Source: Mauremys mutica
Lineage: Eukaryota; Chordata; Testudines; Geoemydidae
Direction of reading: 5' to 3'
Assembly: GCF_020497125.1 (NCBI RefSeq)
Contig: NC_059073.1
Location: 17,815,225-17,879,224, forward strand
Length of the DNA stretch: 64,000 bases
Positions 10,748-21,157 of this stretch are shown here, piece after piece (position 1 is the stretch's first letter; every line of letters begins with the position of its first letter). The notes beneath the pieces were generated by a model that worked only from the letters and a program-made list of their open reading frames with translations, was not told the origin of the DNA and searched no databases. Made by a program: the position numbers and the translations under genes.

Positions 10748-11870
10748 TCCAGAAGGGATCACTATGTTTATACAGTCTTACCTCCTGCATAACACAGACC
10801 AGTAGGACACCACTTGCAATGGAGAGAGGTATTATTCATCTCAAAATGAAAGATGTCAGGCTCAATAATTTGTGGCTGAACTAGAGCAGTGGTTCCCAAA
10901 CTTTAACAACCCATGAACCCCTTTCACTAAAATGTCAAGTCTTGCGAAGCCCCTCCTAAAAATGAATATTTCCAGGGATTTTCTCCCTTACCTGAGCATA
11001 AATTATAAAAGCAGTGATCTTGGAAATATCAAATGTGTTTTTATGACATGCTTATTACACACTATTTATTGTTAATTATTATACATCATTACAGTAATTT
11101 TATGAGATTATGAAAATGGCAATAATCTTCCAAGATCTCACTTTCGTCGCTTGTATCACTTTAAATAAGCCTGTTCTAAGACAAGGCTCCTATGTTTCAT
11201 CAAGGAGTATCAGATGTGAAACAGCATGAAGTTATTTAAGAAGCCAACTCAAAGAGTTCCTCCTACACAAGCATTCAGGTCTTGGGCAGTCCAGGCAAAC
11301 AACGCATGTTGCAACAAAGCTTAAACTTGTTCTTCATAATAATTTTACAAACAATACTAGATGCCTATTTAATTTTAAAAACAGCAAAAAATATCCACCT
11401 CCCTTTCCATTTCTTATAAGGAGTCTTGATAGAGATGCTTGCTTTGATCTGTTTAGCTCTCGGAAGTCCCCAGGGCTCCGGGCTGCTGGCCCTCTGCTGC
11501 CCGGAGTCCCAGGGACAGCTCTGTCCACCATTAGGGAATTTTTGCCCGAGAACCCCCTGTAACATTTCACGAACCCCCGGGAACCACTGAACTAGAGCAT
11601 ATCATTTAGGAAGACATCCAGTCTGGATTTAAAGAATCCAGATGGTGATGAATCAACCACTTCTCTTGGCAAGGTGTTCCAATGGTTAATTGCTCCCACT
11701 GTTAAAAAGTTGCATCATATTTCCAATCTGGATTTTTCAAGCTTCAGCCATCTGATTTTACTATGGCTTTGTCTGCTAGACTAAAGAGCCCCCTGACGTC
11801 GGATATGTGCTCCAACTGCAACCAGGTCACTTCTCAGCTACGCCGTGTACACTTAAGCACCTAATAAATA
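10748..11870 (-). mobile_element. CR1 LINE 3' fragment, split by a hAT MITE
   Basis: Minus-strand CR1 3' sequence occupies 10748-10886 (AGAAGGGATC...ACCTCCTGCATAACACAG) and resumes at 11598-11870 (CATATCATTTAGGAAGACATCC through TCTGCTAGACTAAAGAGCC). The two halves are contiguous in CR1 once the 703 bp element at 10887-11589 is removed. Only the 3' non-coding part of the LINE is present. Confidence 0.7.
10887..11589. mobile_element. hAT-type non-autonomous element (CAGTGGTTCCC family)
   Basis: The ends are CAGTGGTTCCC and GGGAACCACTG, a perfect 11 bp inverted repeat. Both flanks carry AACTAGAG (10879-10886 and 11590-11597), a perfect 8 bp target duplication, the hAT hallmark. The interior is AT-rich without coding capacity. 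It is inserted in a CR1 fragment, so it is younger than that copy. Confidence 0.9.
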
Positions 11871-12038
11871 TCATAATGATAATAATTAGGGCTGGTGATT
11901 AATCACAGTTAATGTATGTGATTAACTCAAAACAATTAATCACGATTAAAAAAATTAATCATGATTAATCACAGGTTTAACCACACTGTTAAACAATGGA
12001 ATACCAATTGAAATTTATTAAATATTTTGGATGTTTCT

Positions 12039-12043
<5 letters not shown>

Positions 12044-12076
<33 letters not shown>
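12044..12076. repeat. (AT)n microsatellite
   Basis: Uninterrupted TA dinucleotides for about 30 bp, inside the left arm of the hAT element. Confidence 0.9.
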
Positions 12077-12079
<3 letters not shown>

Positions 12080-12542
12080 TTCTGTGTTGTAATTTAAATC
12101 AAAGAGTATATTATTTTTATTACAAATATTTACACTGTAAAAATGATAAACAAAAGAAATACAAGTACTGTAGTGCAATGTCTATCATGAAAGTGCAACT
12201 TACAAATAGTTTTTTTGTTACATAACTGTACTCAAAAACAAAACAATGTAAAACTTCAAAGCCTACAAGTCCACTCAGTCCTACTTCTTGTTCAATCAAT
12301 CGCTAAGAGAAACAAGATTGTTTACATTTACAGGAGATAATGCTGCCCGCTTCTTACTTACAATGTCACCAGAAAGTGAGAAAAGGCATATGCATGGAGC
12401 TTTTTGTACCTGGCATTGCAAGGTATTTATGTGCCAGATATGTTAAACATTTGTATGCCCCTTCATGTTTCAGCCTCCATTTCAGGGGACATGCTTCCAT
12501 GCTGATGACACTAGTTAAAAAAATAATGCATTAATTAAATTT

Positions 12543-13184
12543 GTGACTGAACTCCTTGGGAGAGAATTATATGTCCCCTTCTCTATTTTACCCGCATTCT
12601 GCCATATATTTCATGTTATAGCAGTCCCAGATGATGACACAGCACATGTTGTTCATTTTAAGAACACTTTCGCTGCAGATTTTACAAAACACAAAGAAGA
12701 TAATGATGTGATTTTTAAAGATAACTACAGCACTCGACTCAAGGTTTAAGAATCTGAAATGCCTTCCAAAATCTGAGAGGGACGAGGTATGGAGCATGCT
12801 TTCAGAAGTCTTAAAAGAGCAACACTCCGATGCAGAAACTACAGAACCCGAACCACCAAAAAGAAAATCAACCTTCTGCTGGTGGCATCTGCCTCAGATA
12901 ATGAAAATGAACATGTGTCAGGCCTCACTGCTTTGGATTATTATCAGGCAGAACCTGTCATCAGCATGGACGCATGTCCCCCGGAATGGTGGTTGAAGTA
13001 TCCAGGGACATATGAATCTTTAGTGCATCTGGCACGTAAATATCTTGCAACACCTGCCACAACAGTCCCAAGAGAACACCTGTTCTCTTTTTCAGGTGAC
13101 ATTGTAAACAGCCTTATCTTCTGCAAATGTAAACAAACTTGTTTGTCTGAGCAATTGGCTGAACAGGGAGTAGGACTGAGCTGA
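12543..13184 (+). pseudogene. hAT transposase C-terminal remnant
   Basis: Two open stretches (12543-12749 and 12789-13184), interrupted by stops, keep recognisable hAT transposase features. In the second, WWLKYPGTYESLVHLARKYL then PREHLFSFSGDIVNS is the hAT C-terminal dimerisation region, with its usual SGDIV block. No catalytic domain with DDE residues or BED zinc finger is visible, so the gene is broken. The inverted left arm (about 12350-12520, minus strand) retains the same LFSLSGDIV block, showing that both arms come from the same gene end. Confidence 0.72.
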
Positions 13185-13914
13185 CTTGCAGGCACTAAAA
13201 TTTTACATTGTTTTATTTTTTAATGCAGTTTTTTTAGTACATAATTCTACATTTGTAAGTTCATTTCATGATAAAGAGTTTGCACTACAGTACTTGTAAT
13301 AGGTGAATTGAAAAATACTGTTTCTTTTTTTTTCCAGTGCAAATACTCGGTAATCAAAAATAAAGTGAGCACTGTACACTTTGTATTTTGTGTTGTAATT
13401 GAAATCAATATATTTTAAAATGTAGAAAACATCCACAAAGATTTAAATAAATGATATTCTATTATTGTTTAACAGTGCGATTAATCACAATTAATTTAAT
13501 TGTGCGATTAATTGTGATTACTTTTTTTAATCGATTGACAGCCCTAATAACAATAAGTAATAATGCCAGTGGGATTCATTATTCATGGATGAGACAATGC
13601 ACAGTAGATGCAAACTGTATAGAATTGAAAGTGAAGGTTTGAGCACAGTCCGAGCCACATCATAAGCTAGGACGTAATTGCTCTTAATGTCCCTTATCAG
13701 TACTTTTTTTTATCTTGAAGAGGCCAGATGATGAAATGCCAAATGATTTATCATGGTCCTTTTGTGTTTGGATCCCCCACAACACACACACACACTTTGG
13801 ATTGTTTCTCTATTTTAATAATTGCAAGTCTACACATTTTTAAATAGTGAAGCAGTCAAACTGTGGAAAGCACAGGTCCCTACACTCTGCTGTTGTCTGG
13901 ACTAATTATTAGTA

Positions 13915-14120
13915 TTATCTATATTATAATAGCACCTGGAGTGCCCAATGGTGCTAGGTGCTGTACAAATTCATAGTTTCTGCCCTGAGCAGCTCACACT
14001 GAATAGCTATGACAGACAAATGGTGGGAAAGAAAACAGAAGTGGTGACCTGCCCCAGGCCATACAGAAAACATGGGGGGAGAGCTGGGAATAAAATGCTG
14101 TCTCCTCAGGTGCCTTTCCT
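13915..14120 (-). mobile_element. L2-like LINE 3' end, minus strand
   Basis: Words TAATAGCACCTGGAGTGCCC, GGTGCTAGGTGCTGTACAAA, TCTGCCCTGAGCAGCTCACA occur in the inverse order of the copy at 10384-10530, so this is the same type of LINE end in the other orientation. The part after 14040 is less certain. Confidence 0.45.
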
Positions 14121-14169
14121 CTGCTCACATTTTTTCTTTAAGACCCTGAATATGAAAGTTGAAAATTAG

Positions 14170-16268
14170 GAGGTCCCTAACCTGCCTGTGCTCAATCACA
14201 TTGTGTTATGTCACATCACGTTGGCAATCAACATGACATGTTTGCGTTGAAACAACATGGAGGTCCATATCCCTTACATGTATTAGAGTAATGGTCCGAG
14301 TCACTACAGTTTCGTATTACTGCAATGTGTTGTGCCATCACTGTCAAACACTGCAGTATTTTAAATAAGGGGCGATACAGCCCTTTACAATGTATCCTGT
14401 CTGCGTTTAAAAAAAAAAAAGGAACTCAGTGTTATTCAATTGAATTCACCCTGTGGGACAGGAACAATTGTAAAGGTTTAGGACTGTGTGTCATGAAATG
14501 AAAGACATACGAAACAGCGGCCGAACGGCTATTTGCTATGAGGGCATATTTTGATTAATGATTCCTATTAACTTTTAGTCCCTTCTGTCATATTCCATAT
14601 CTATCATGGCAGGCTGAAAACGGCTTTCTTGTCTTCTCTTCAATTGCTTTACAAGGCTGAGGATATGTTCGAATTCTAATTAAAACAGAATAAATGTATT
14701 TTGCATTTCTCACCCAAGAGGATACTTCAGATCACAATCAACAGAATGAATTCAGCGTGTGTCTCCAACTGAATTCCTAGGCACTAATCAAAAGGCATAC
14801 TCCAAACAAAGCCAAACTATTTGTTCAAATGAAGAGTTAATACTGATCTTACTAGAACAGATATAAAAATATATGTCCTTAGAACAAAACCTCCTAGTCT
14901 TGATTTTGCTGCTCCATTCCCCAGAATAAACCTGTGGACCCATCAGGCATATATAGATCTAATAGTATTTGTAAAATCTAAAAGCTGAATAGTCTGCGTT
15001 ATAACAATATTAACTCAGGGAACTTTTAGTATTGTTATGGATCTATATAATCCCACCAGAACTGTGCTAAAATGTTACCTTGTTTCGCATTTTCCTTCAT
15101 TATTTCTCCCTCAGAAACTTCTCAGTGAGCATTGGAATAACCCATTCTTATAAAAGCTGGCTCAGTTCACACCAACATTCACTGAAATACAAATAATAAC
15201 GATAATGCCCAGAGGCCACCATCAGATGAGCACTTACACATAACCAGCAAGAGACGGTCCCTGCCCCGGAGAGTTTACATGCTAAGACGGGAGGCAGCCA
15301 GTGGGTATAGCAAACAAGCAGAGGGAGTGGAGGAGGAAAGACAAAAGTAATGGAGACAAAAATTCATAGTTATACAGACTAGCTATGGATAAGTTTGCAT
15401 GTTGCTTTGGGTTTTCTTTTAAAGATGCAAATAAACAAGAGCTCTTCTCCCATGACTGACCATAGGATGTGAACATTTATCCTAGGCAACTCTCAGCGCT
15501 ATCCTGTGTCATTATGTTATTAACACATGAGTTTGGCAACTGTTGGGCTGATCATTTAGACATGCTGGCATCATACTCACAAACTGGAACTTTAAATTGC
15601 ACATAAGAATCAGGTTTGTTACACTGTGTGTGTCTGTATAAATATGACATCTTTTTAAACACATTCCTCTAGGGGTTTTATAGAAAAAGGCTCGCTTAGT
15701 AGACCATCCTGGGAAGGCTTTTCTTAGAGGATTAGTGCAGGGGAGTGATCATCACAGAGCAGTAACTGGAATGCTAGTATCCAAAGCAAAGCTAAGGAAA
15801 GGAACAAAACAACAAGCTAAGGAAATGGGATTAAATGATGGGTTGGATTTTAGTGACATGCAAAGAGTTTTGTAACTTGTAAAACCATCCTATAAATACT
15901 CCTACCTGAAATGGGTACATTTAGGAGCACACCATCTATGCAAGGTAAATGTAACAATGCTGCATGAGATGGCTTCCTGGAAACTAGTATCAAACAGAAC
16001 CTTTTTCCTGTATTATACTATTATTGTCTTATAGCAATAATCCAGAGTGATATTGGTTATTTGGTCTCTTGGATTTATTTCATAATGAACCAAAGCATGA
16101 TTGAGCAATGGACTATACAATTTATTGACAGAGGTGAACAGAAACGTGTTTCTGAAACTCCTTTGTGTGTAATTTTTCACTGTGGTTACCTAATGGCACT
16201 GGATTCTGTGTCTTAGGCTTGTGTACCTCAAAAGCGTGATTGGAAGGACATTTCCTACTTGATATTAC
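14170..16268. other. No gene; one L2-like fragment
   Basis: AT-rich non-coding DNA. A decayed L2-like 3' end on the minus strand is visible at about 15186-15300 (GACGGTCCCTGCCCCGGAGAG, near GCCCAGAGGCC). Nothing else is recognisable. Confidence 0.4.
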
Positions 16269-16280
16269 TAAGATAAAAAT

Positions 16281-16439
16281 TGTTTGCAGTGTTGTTGTAG
16301 CTATGTTGGTCCCAGGATATGGGAGAGACAAGGTGGTTGCGGTAATAGCTTGTAACAGCTGGTGGAAGGTACCAGCTTCCGAGCTATGCAGAACTCTTCT
16401 TCAGGTGTGAGGAAGGAAGCAGAGTGTCTGCAGACACTG
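16281..16439 (-). mobile_element. Penelope-like element 3' fragment with 12 bp target duplication
   Basis: The body contains GTTGTAGCTATGTTGGTCCC and AGAGACAAGGTGG, the terminal words of the Penelope-type repeats at 36083 and 39076, then CTTCCGAGCTATGCAGAACTCTTCTTCAGGTG. It is flanked on both sides by TAAGATAAAAAT (16269-16280 and 16440-16451), a perfect 12 bp direct repeat. It is a short, non-coding insertion of 159 bp. Confidence 0.72.
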
Positions 16440-16451
16440 TAAGATAAAAAT

Positions 16452-18145
16452 AACTTATTTCATGCTACCTCATGTCTAGATTGTTGTAGCTGATTAACAA
16501 GAACATCCCAACATCAAATGTCTTTTCAGCAGTAAAGGATAAGCTTTGTCATTTTTTTTAAAATTTAGCTAAAATTAAACTGTCTTAATCTATAGGGCTT
16601 TAGCTTTATTCTGCTTAACAGCTTGCTGTGAAATGAAAACTGGCTGCACCGAGTTTATCCCTCGTCAACAAACACCAGGCATATCATTTATACACGGAGC
16701 GCAACATCTGGCATGATCATTGCTGTTGAGAATAGTGGAAATGGCGAATGCCGTCAAAGCTTCTGTTCAAACTAGAGCTATCCCCATTTACCCTATCAGC
16801 CTAACTTTGCTAAGCTCATTTTAATGAAGCACGGAAAGACGTCTGCTTATTTTTCCCCTCCTTCTGCGAGTATATTGTAATCAGCTGCCAGTGCAGCTGT
16901 ATGGTACTGTGAGATGGCATTAAGCGATGTGACTTTGTTGATATTACTCGTATTAAAATACTTTTCTAGATTGGAAAGTAAGATCTGATTGCCTTTTATG
17001 GCAATGTCTAAAGCATAAAGGAGAGCTGACACATGAAGGGAAAAAACCTTTGGAAGCTTGACATCAGCAATCTGTGAAGCACATCTGGAAGCTTGATAGC
17101 TATAACCTAACCTTTAAAGTTATTTCAGTCCCACCAGTTAGTCTCACATTTTTTTCGTCTTCAAATGTTGTTTAATCTTCATTCTGAATGTTAATATCAA
17201 CTCCAAGGGGGAAAAAATGCCAACACACAGCATCAGTTGATATCATTATTGCAAGAAATGGAAATGCACAAAATAGTTTTCCTGACAAATCAACACCAAT
17301 AGTTTATGGCTAATGTGAAAAAAACGCAGACTAAGACTAATATAATGTTTTATTAAGACTCAGCTAATAAAACTAATCTTGCAGGCAACTAAAATGTCTA
17401 AAAGCAACAGTGAGAGCATATTAGTAACACAGCACCTTCAAATATGAGCTTCTATATAACGCCTTTAAGTATAATCATTTGTCTGGATCATTGACTTTGC
17501 TCAGAATCTTTTGGAATTATGTATATTGAGCAGAGGAGCCCCATCTTTGGTGTCTAAAAGTTGATTTCTTAGCCTGAGAGTTAAAAAAATTGGTATCTAA
17601 AGTAGGTTACTAAATCCATATATAGGCAGATAAATAAGTGCACCCATTTTCAGAAGTGCTGAATACACAGCAGCTCTTATTGAAGGTAGCATGTGGTCAT
17701 CCTGTTTGGAAAAATGGCTGCTTATTTAGGCACCTAAATATGAAATTATGGCCAGGATTTCAGAAGTCAGTAGTGATTTGGGGTGCCTTAAAGGAGCCTG
17801 ATTTGCTGAATGCTTTTTGAAAAGGGTTTAGCCACAACTGGTGAGGGAGTCATGCAAACTGACCATCCTTCTCCAGCTTTTCAGTAAGGAGAGATGTGTG
17901 CGACAAAGGATATCAAGCAACGTGCAATGTATACTGCTACCTAGCCACTTTCAGTACCCAGCCCCAGCACAGAAACCCACTAGGTGGCTGTTATAGGGCC
18001 AAAGTATTTGGCAACACGTTTTGGCATATGGGCATACCGACAAGTACAGTTAACAAAGAGATATGAATGGAGGAGAAAGGATTTGGCCTGATTCCCATGC
18101 ATATGTCAAGGCCTGCAAAGGTGGATAGCCTAGAGAGAAAGGGTT
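16452..18145. other. No gene recognised
   Basis: Non-coding, AT-rich. A small foldback-like word pair (TTAGGCACCTAAATA near 17725, GGTGCCTTAAAGGAGCCTGA near 17780) belongs to the short hairpin repeats seen elsewhere. No domain-bearing frame. Confidence 0.4.
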
Positions 18146-18148
18146 AGA

Positions 18149-18312
18149 ATCATAGAATATTAGGGTTGGAAGTCATTTAATCCAACCTGCTGCTCAAAGC
18201 AGGACCAATCCCCTGATTTTCACCCCAGTTTCCCCAAATGGCCCCCTCAAGGATTGAATTTACAACCTTGGGGTTAGCAGGCCAGTGCTTAAACCACTGA
18301 GCTATCCTTCCC
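18149..18312 (-). mobile_element. tRNA-derived SINE with CR1-type 3' tail
   Basis: Minus-strand copy of the SINE at 5048-5226: tRNA-like head GGATAGCTCAGTGGTTTAAG at the right, B-box region, then the CR1-like tail ending in ATTCTATGATT at the left. It carries a short deletion in the tail (AAGTCATTTAATCC where the others have an extended GGACCTCAGGAGGTCATC). Confidence 0.75.
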
Positions 18313-18516
18313 CCTGCTGAAAACTCAAGCCCAAGTTGAGTGGGGTTGTCTCTGTGCTCCATCCTGACAGCTGAGCTCAGTAGAGAGGTGTAAATTAATA
18401 ATTCTCCCACTTTTAAAATTTGGAGGAAGGGAAATTCTTGGTGCAAGTTCCAGAGCTGAGGACTTTTCTTATGCACAAGCCTAACAGAGCCTGAGTTTGT
18501 AGGCCTTTGTGATCAA

Positions 18517-19483
18517 TGTTAGGATATAGATATTCAGGCCTGTCTGTAAAGGCCTGTACTTTAAGAATGTAGGTGTATTCTTATCACTTAGCTAGTTATA
18601 GAGGTATAAAAGAAAGAATCAAAATCACTGTCTGCCGGTGTAAGGGCCTTCTCTTACTGTGACAGTCTGAGGCCTGGTTCTTAGGCTATGGCCTTCGGCT
18701 AAGCAGCAGAAGCCAGCCATAAACTGGAAAATGTACGGTCACATCCTTACATTCCAAACTAGTCACCTTGAAATAAGGTGCTATTGGGCTGTTAGGAATA
18801 CAATCCTGTCCTGATATTCCTATCACCTCTAGAGAAAGGGAAGAGCCTAGAAGATGTAAAAGGATGCTTAGTTTGATAGCATCCTGTCTGGCAAGAACTA
18901 ACTTATCAATAGCTGGGATGTGAAATCCTCATTTCTGTATTGTTCTAGCACTGTAGTCTCCAGTTCCCTATTGTTTGTCTGTATAATCTCTGTCTGGTTC
19001 TGTGATTGTTTATCTGCTGTATAATTAATTTTGTTGGGTGTAAACCAATTAAGGTGGTGGGATATAATTGGTTAAATAACCATGTTACAATATGTTAGGA
19101 TTGGTTAGTTAAATTTCAGTAAAATGATGGGTTAAGGTATAGCTAAGCAGAACTCAAGTTTTACTATATAGTCTGCAGTCAATCAGGAAGTGTGTGTGTG
19201 TGGGGGAAATGGGAACAGGGACTGGGGGTGAGGGAATTGGAATCATGTTTCACTAAGGGGGAATAATGGGAACAGGGAATGGGATCAGGGACACAGGCAA
19301 GGCTCTGTGGTGTCAGAGCTGGGAAGGGGGACACTGAGGAAGGAAACTGGAATCGTGCTTGCTGGAAGTTCACCCCAATAAACATCGAATTGTTTGCACC
19401 TTTGGACTTTGGGTATTGTTGCTCTCTGTTCATGGGCGAAGGACCAGGGAAGTGAGAGGGTGAAGGAATAACCCCCCCTAACA
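18517..19483 (+). mobile_element. Solo retroviral LTR
   Basis: A 967 bp unit begins TGTTAGG and ends CCTAACA, perfectly inverted 7 bp LTR termini. It is flanked by ATCAA on both sides (18512-18516 and 19484-19488), a 5 bp target duplication. A TATATAG box lies near 19165 and AATAAA at 19377-19382, giving an R region of plausible length. No internal retroviral sequence or second LTR adjoins it. The open frames inside it on the minus strand are not genes. Confidence 0.85.
19377..19382 (+). terminator. Polyadenylation signal of the solo LTR
   Basis: AATAAA in the sense orientation of the LTR, about 210 bp after its TATA-like box and about 100 bp before its 3' end. Confidence 0.6.
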
Positions 19484-19488
19484 ATCAA

Positions 19489-20510
19489 TACAAGGAGGGA
19501 GGCAATTTCTGAGGTTGACTTCCATAGAGCTATGCCAATCTATACCAGCTTTGGATCTAGTCCGTTGGATTTCATAGATCAAGATCGATACTCTGCATCG
19601 CACCCAAAAACTTCACATAAATCAAGGCAAGGGACTGACGACAGGAGTAATCACAGATGAGTAAGTGGGCATCTTCCCTGTCCTCGACGTGACGTTTCTG
19701 AGTGGGTTCAGGTGTTGGCTCATGCAGAATAGGTTGCAGTTATCTAATCTGGAGGGATAATGGCATGGATAACTGTGGCAAAGTCCATATGCAAAGAGAA
19801 ACGTCAGCCTCTTGGATATTGCTAGTACCTCACCATCCAGAAATCACATGAGGGCCCAAGTTCAAGCGGTGCGGGAATGCTCAGGAACACTTTTTTGGGG
19901 GGGAGCTGTAATGGCATTCTGGTACCTCTGGTGCTATCACTTAATGGATGTGCATTCCAGCACTTCTTCTTTTAGGACTGGAATACTGATGAGGACCCAT
20001 TAGTCTCCTAGGTTACAAATCTTAATAACTAAAGTTATATGCAACACAACTCCCACTGACTCCATTGGCAATTTCATGACTGTAATCTGAAGTCAGAAAT
20101 GGCCCTTCAGTATCTATTCAGCTGTTAGCCACAGTGTGTTGAAAATGACAAGTGGTACGAGTCCATTACTTTTAAACAGACATGGGGGAAAGAAATGTTC
20201 CCATTTTTTTCTTGTTAGCAAGAACTGTGTTTGAAAGAGAAGTGAGTAAAACAGTCATTGAGAAAAGTAAGACGCAAATGTACGTGCTGTCCATCAAAGA
20301 TACATATGTTATTTATGCCATTCCAGTAAAAAGCAAGGGATTCTCATTTGTAAGGAAATGCTTTTGTTGCTCTATAGTGGAGGTATGTGTATGGGTGTAA
20401 TGTCAGTTCATTAGGTTTTGTTCTAGTCACAATTTCTGGAAATGGTTAGCATCCGTTCTGTTTTGCATGCTGGTGAAGAGGAAATAGTCCTGTTTGAAAG
20501 CAAGTGCACC
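19489..20510. other. No gene recognised
   Basis: Non-coding sequence without recognisable repeat ends or domains. Confidence 0.4.
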
Positions 20511-20519
20511 ATTAAAGAG

Positions 20520-20830
20520 CAGGGTTTCTCAAACAGGGGTCGCTGCTTCTGTAGGGAAAGCCCCTGTCAGGCCGGGATGGTGTGTTTACCTGGCCCATCT
20601 GCAGGTCCGGCCGATCGCGGCTCCCACTGGCCGCGGATTGCTGCTCTGGGCCAATGGGAGCTGCTGGAAGTGGCAGCCAGTAAGTCCCTCGGCCTGTGCT
20701 GCTTCCTGCTGCCCCCATTGGCCTGGGAGCCGCAATCGGCCAGACCTGCAGACGGGGCAGGTAAACACTCCGGCCCGGCCCGCCAGGGGCTTTCCCTACA
20801 GAAACGGCGACCCCTGTTTGAGAGAGCCTG
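20520..20830. mobile_element. Palindromic hAT-type MITE
   Basis: The element starts CAGGGTTTCTCAAACAGGGG and ends CCCCTGTTTGAGAGAGCCTG. Almost the whole 311 bp folds on itself: the left arm CTGCAGGTCCGGCCGAT and CCATTGG words recur inverted on the right. Both flanks carry ATTAAAGAG (20511-20519 and 20831-20839), an 8 bp duplication with one extra shared base. GC-rich, no coding. Its right boundary was reused as the target of the neighbouring Penelope element. Confidence 0.85.
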
Positions 20831-21157
20831 ATTAAAGAGTTTCAGAGTAGCAGCCGTGTTAGTCTGTATCTGCAAAAAAAACAGGAGTACTTGTGGCACC
20901 TTAAAGACTAACAAATTTATTTTAGCATGAGCTTTCGTGAGCTAAAGCTCACTTCTTCGGATGCATAGAATGGAACACACAGACAGGAGATATTTATACA
21001 TACAGAGAACATGAAAAGGTGGAAGTATGCATACCAACAGGCAGAGTCTAATCAATTGAGATGAGCTATCGTTAGCAGGAGGAAAAAAAACTTTTTGAAG
21101 TGATAATTAAGATGGCCCATAGAAGGTGTGAGGAGAACTTAACATAGGGAAATAGAT

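Larger units (their letters stand above)
11888..13545. mobile_element. hAT element with long mirror-image arms
   Basis: The outer ends are AGGGCTGGTGATTAATCAC and, on the right, an inverse ending GATTGACAGCCCT. Subterminal GATTAATCAC-type words repeat many times. The arms of roughly 600 bp on each side are imperfect inverted copies of each other. For example, the left arm words AAGTCCACTCAGTCCTAC and TTGTTTACATTTACAGGAG reappear inverted on the right near 13090-13180. Each arm carries a hAT C-terminal coding remnant. Flanks TAATAATT and AATAACAA only weakly resemble an 8 bp duplication. Decayed and not autonomous. Confidence 0.75.

Noticed and set aside
19179..19488. Minus-strand Ser/Pro-rich frames
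   Set aside because: They are antisense to a solo LTR with a clear target duplication.
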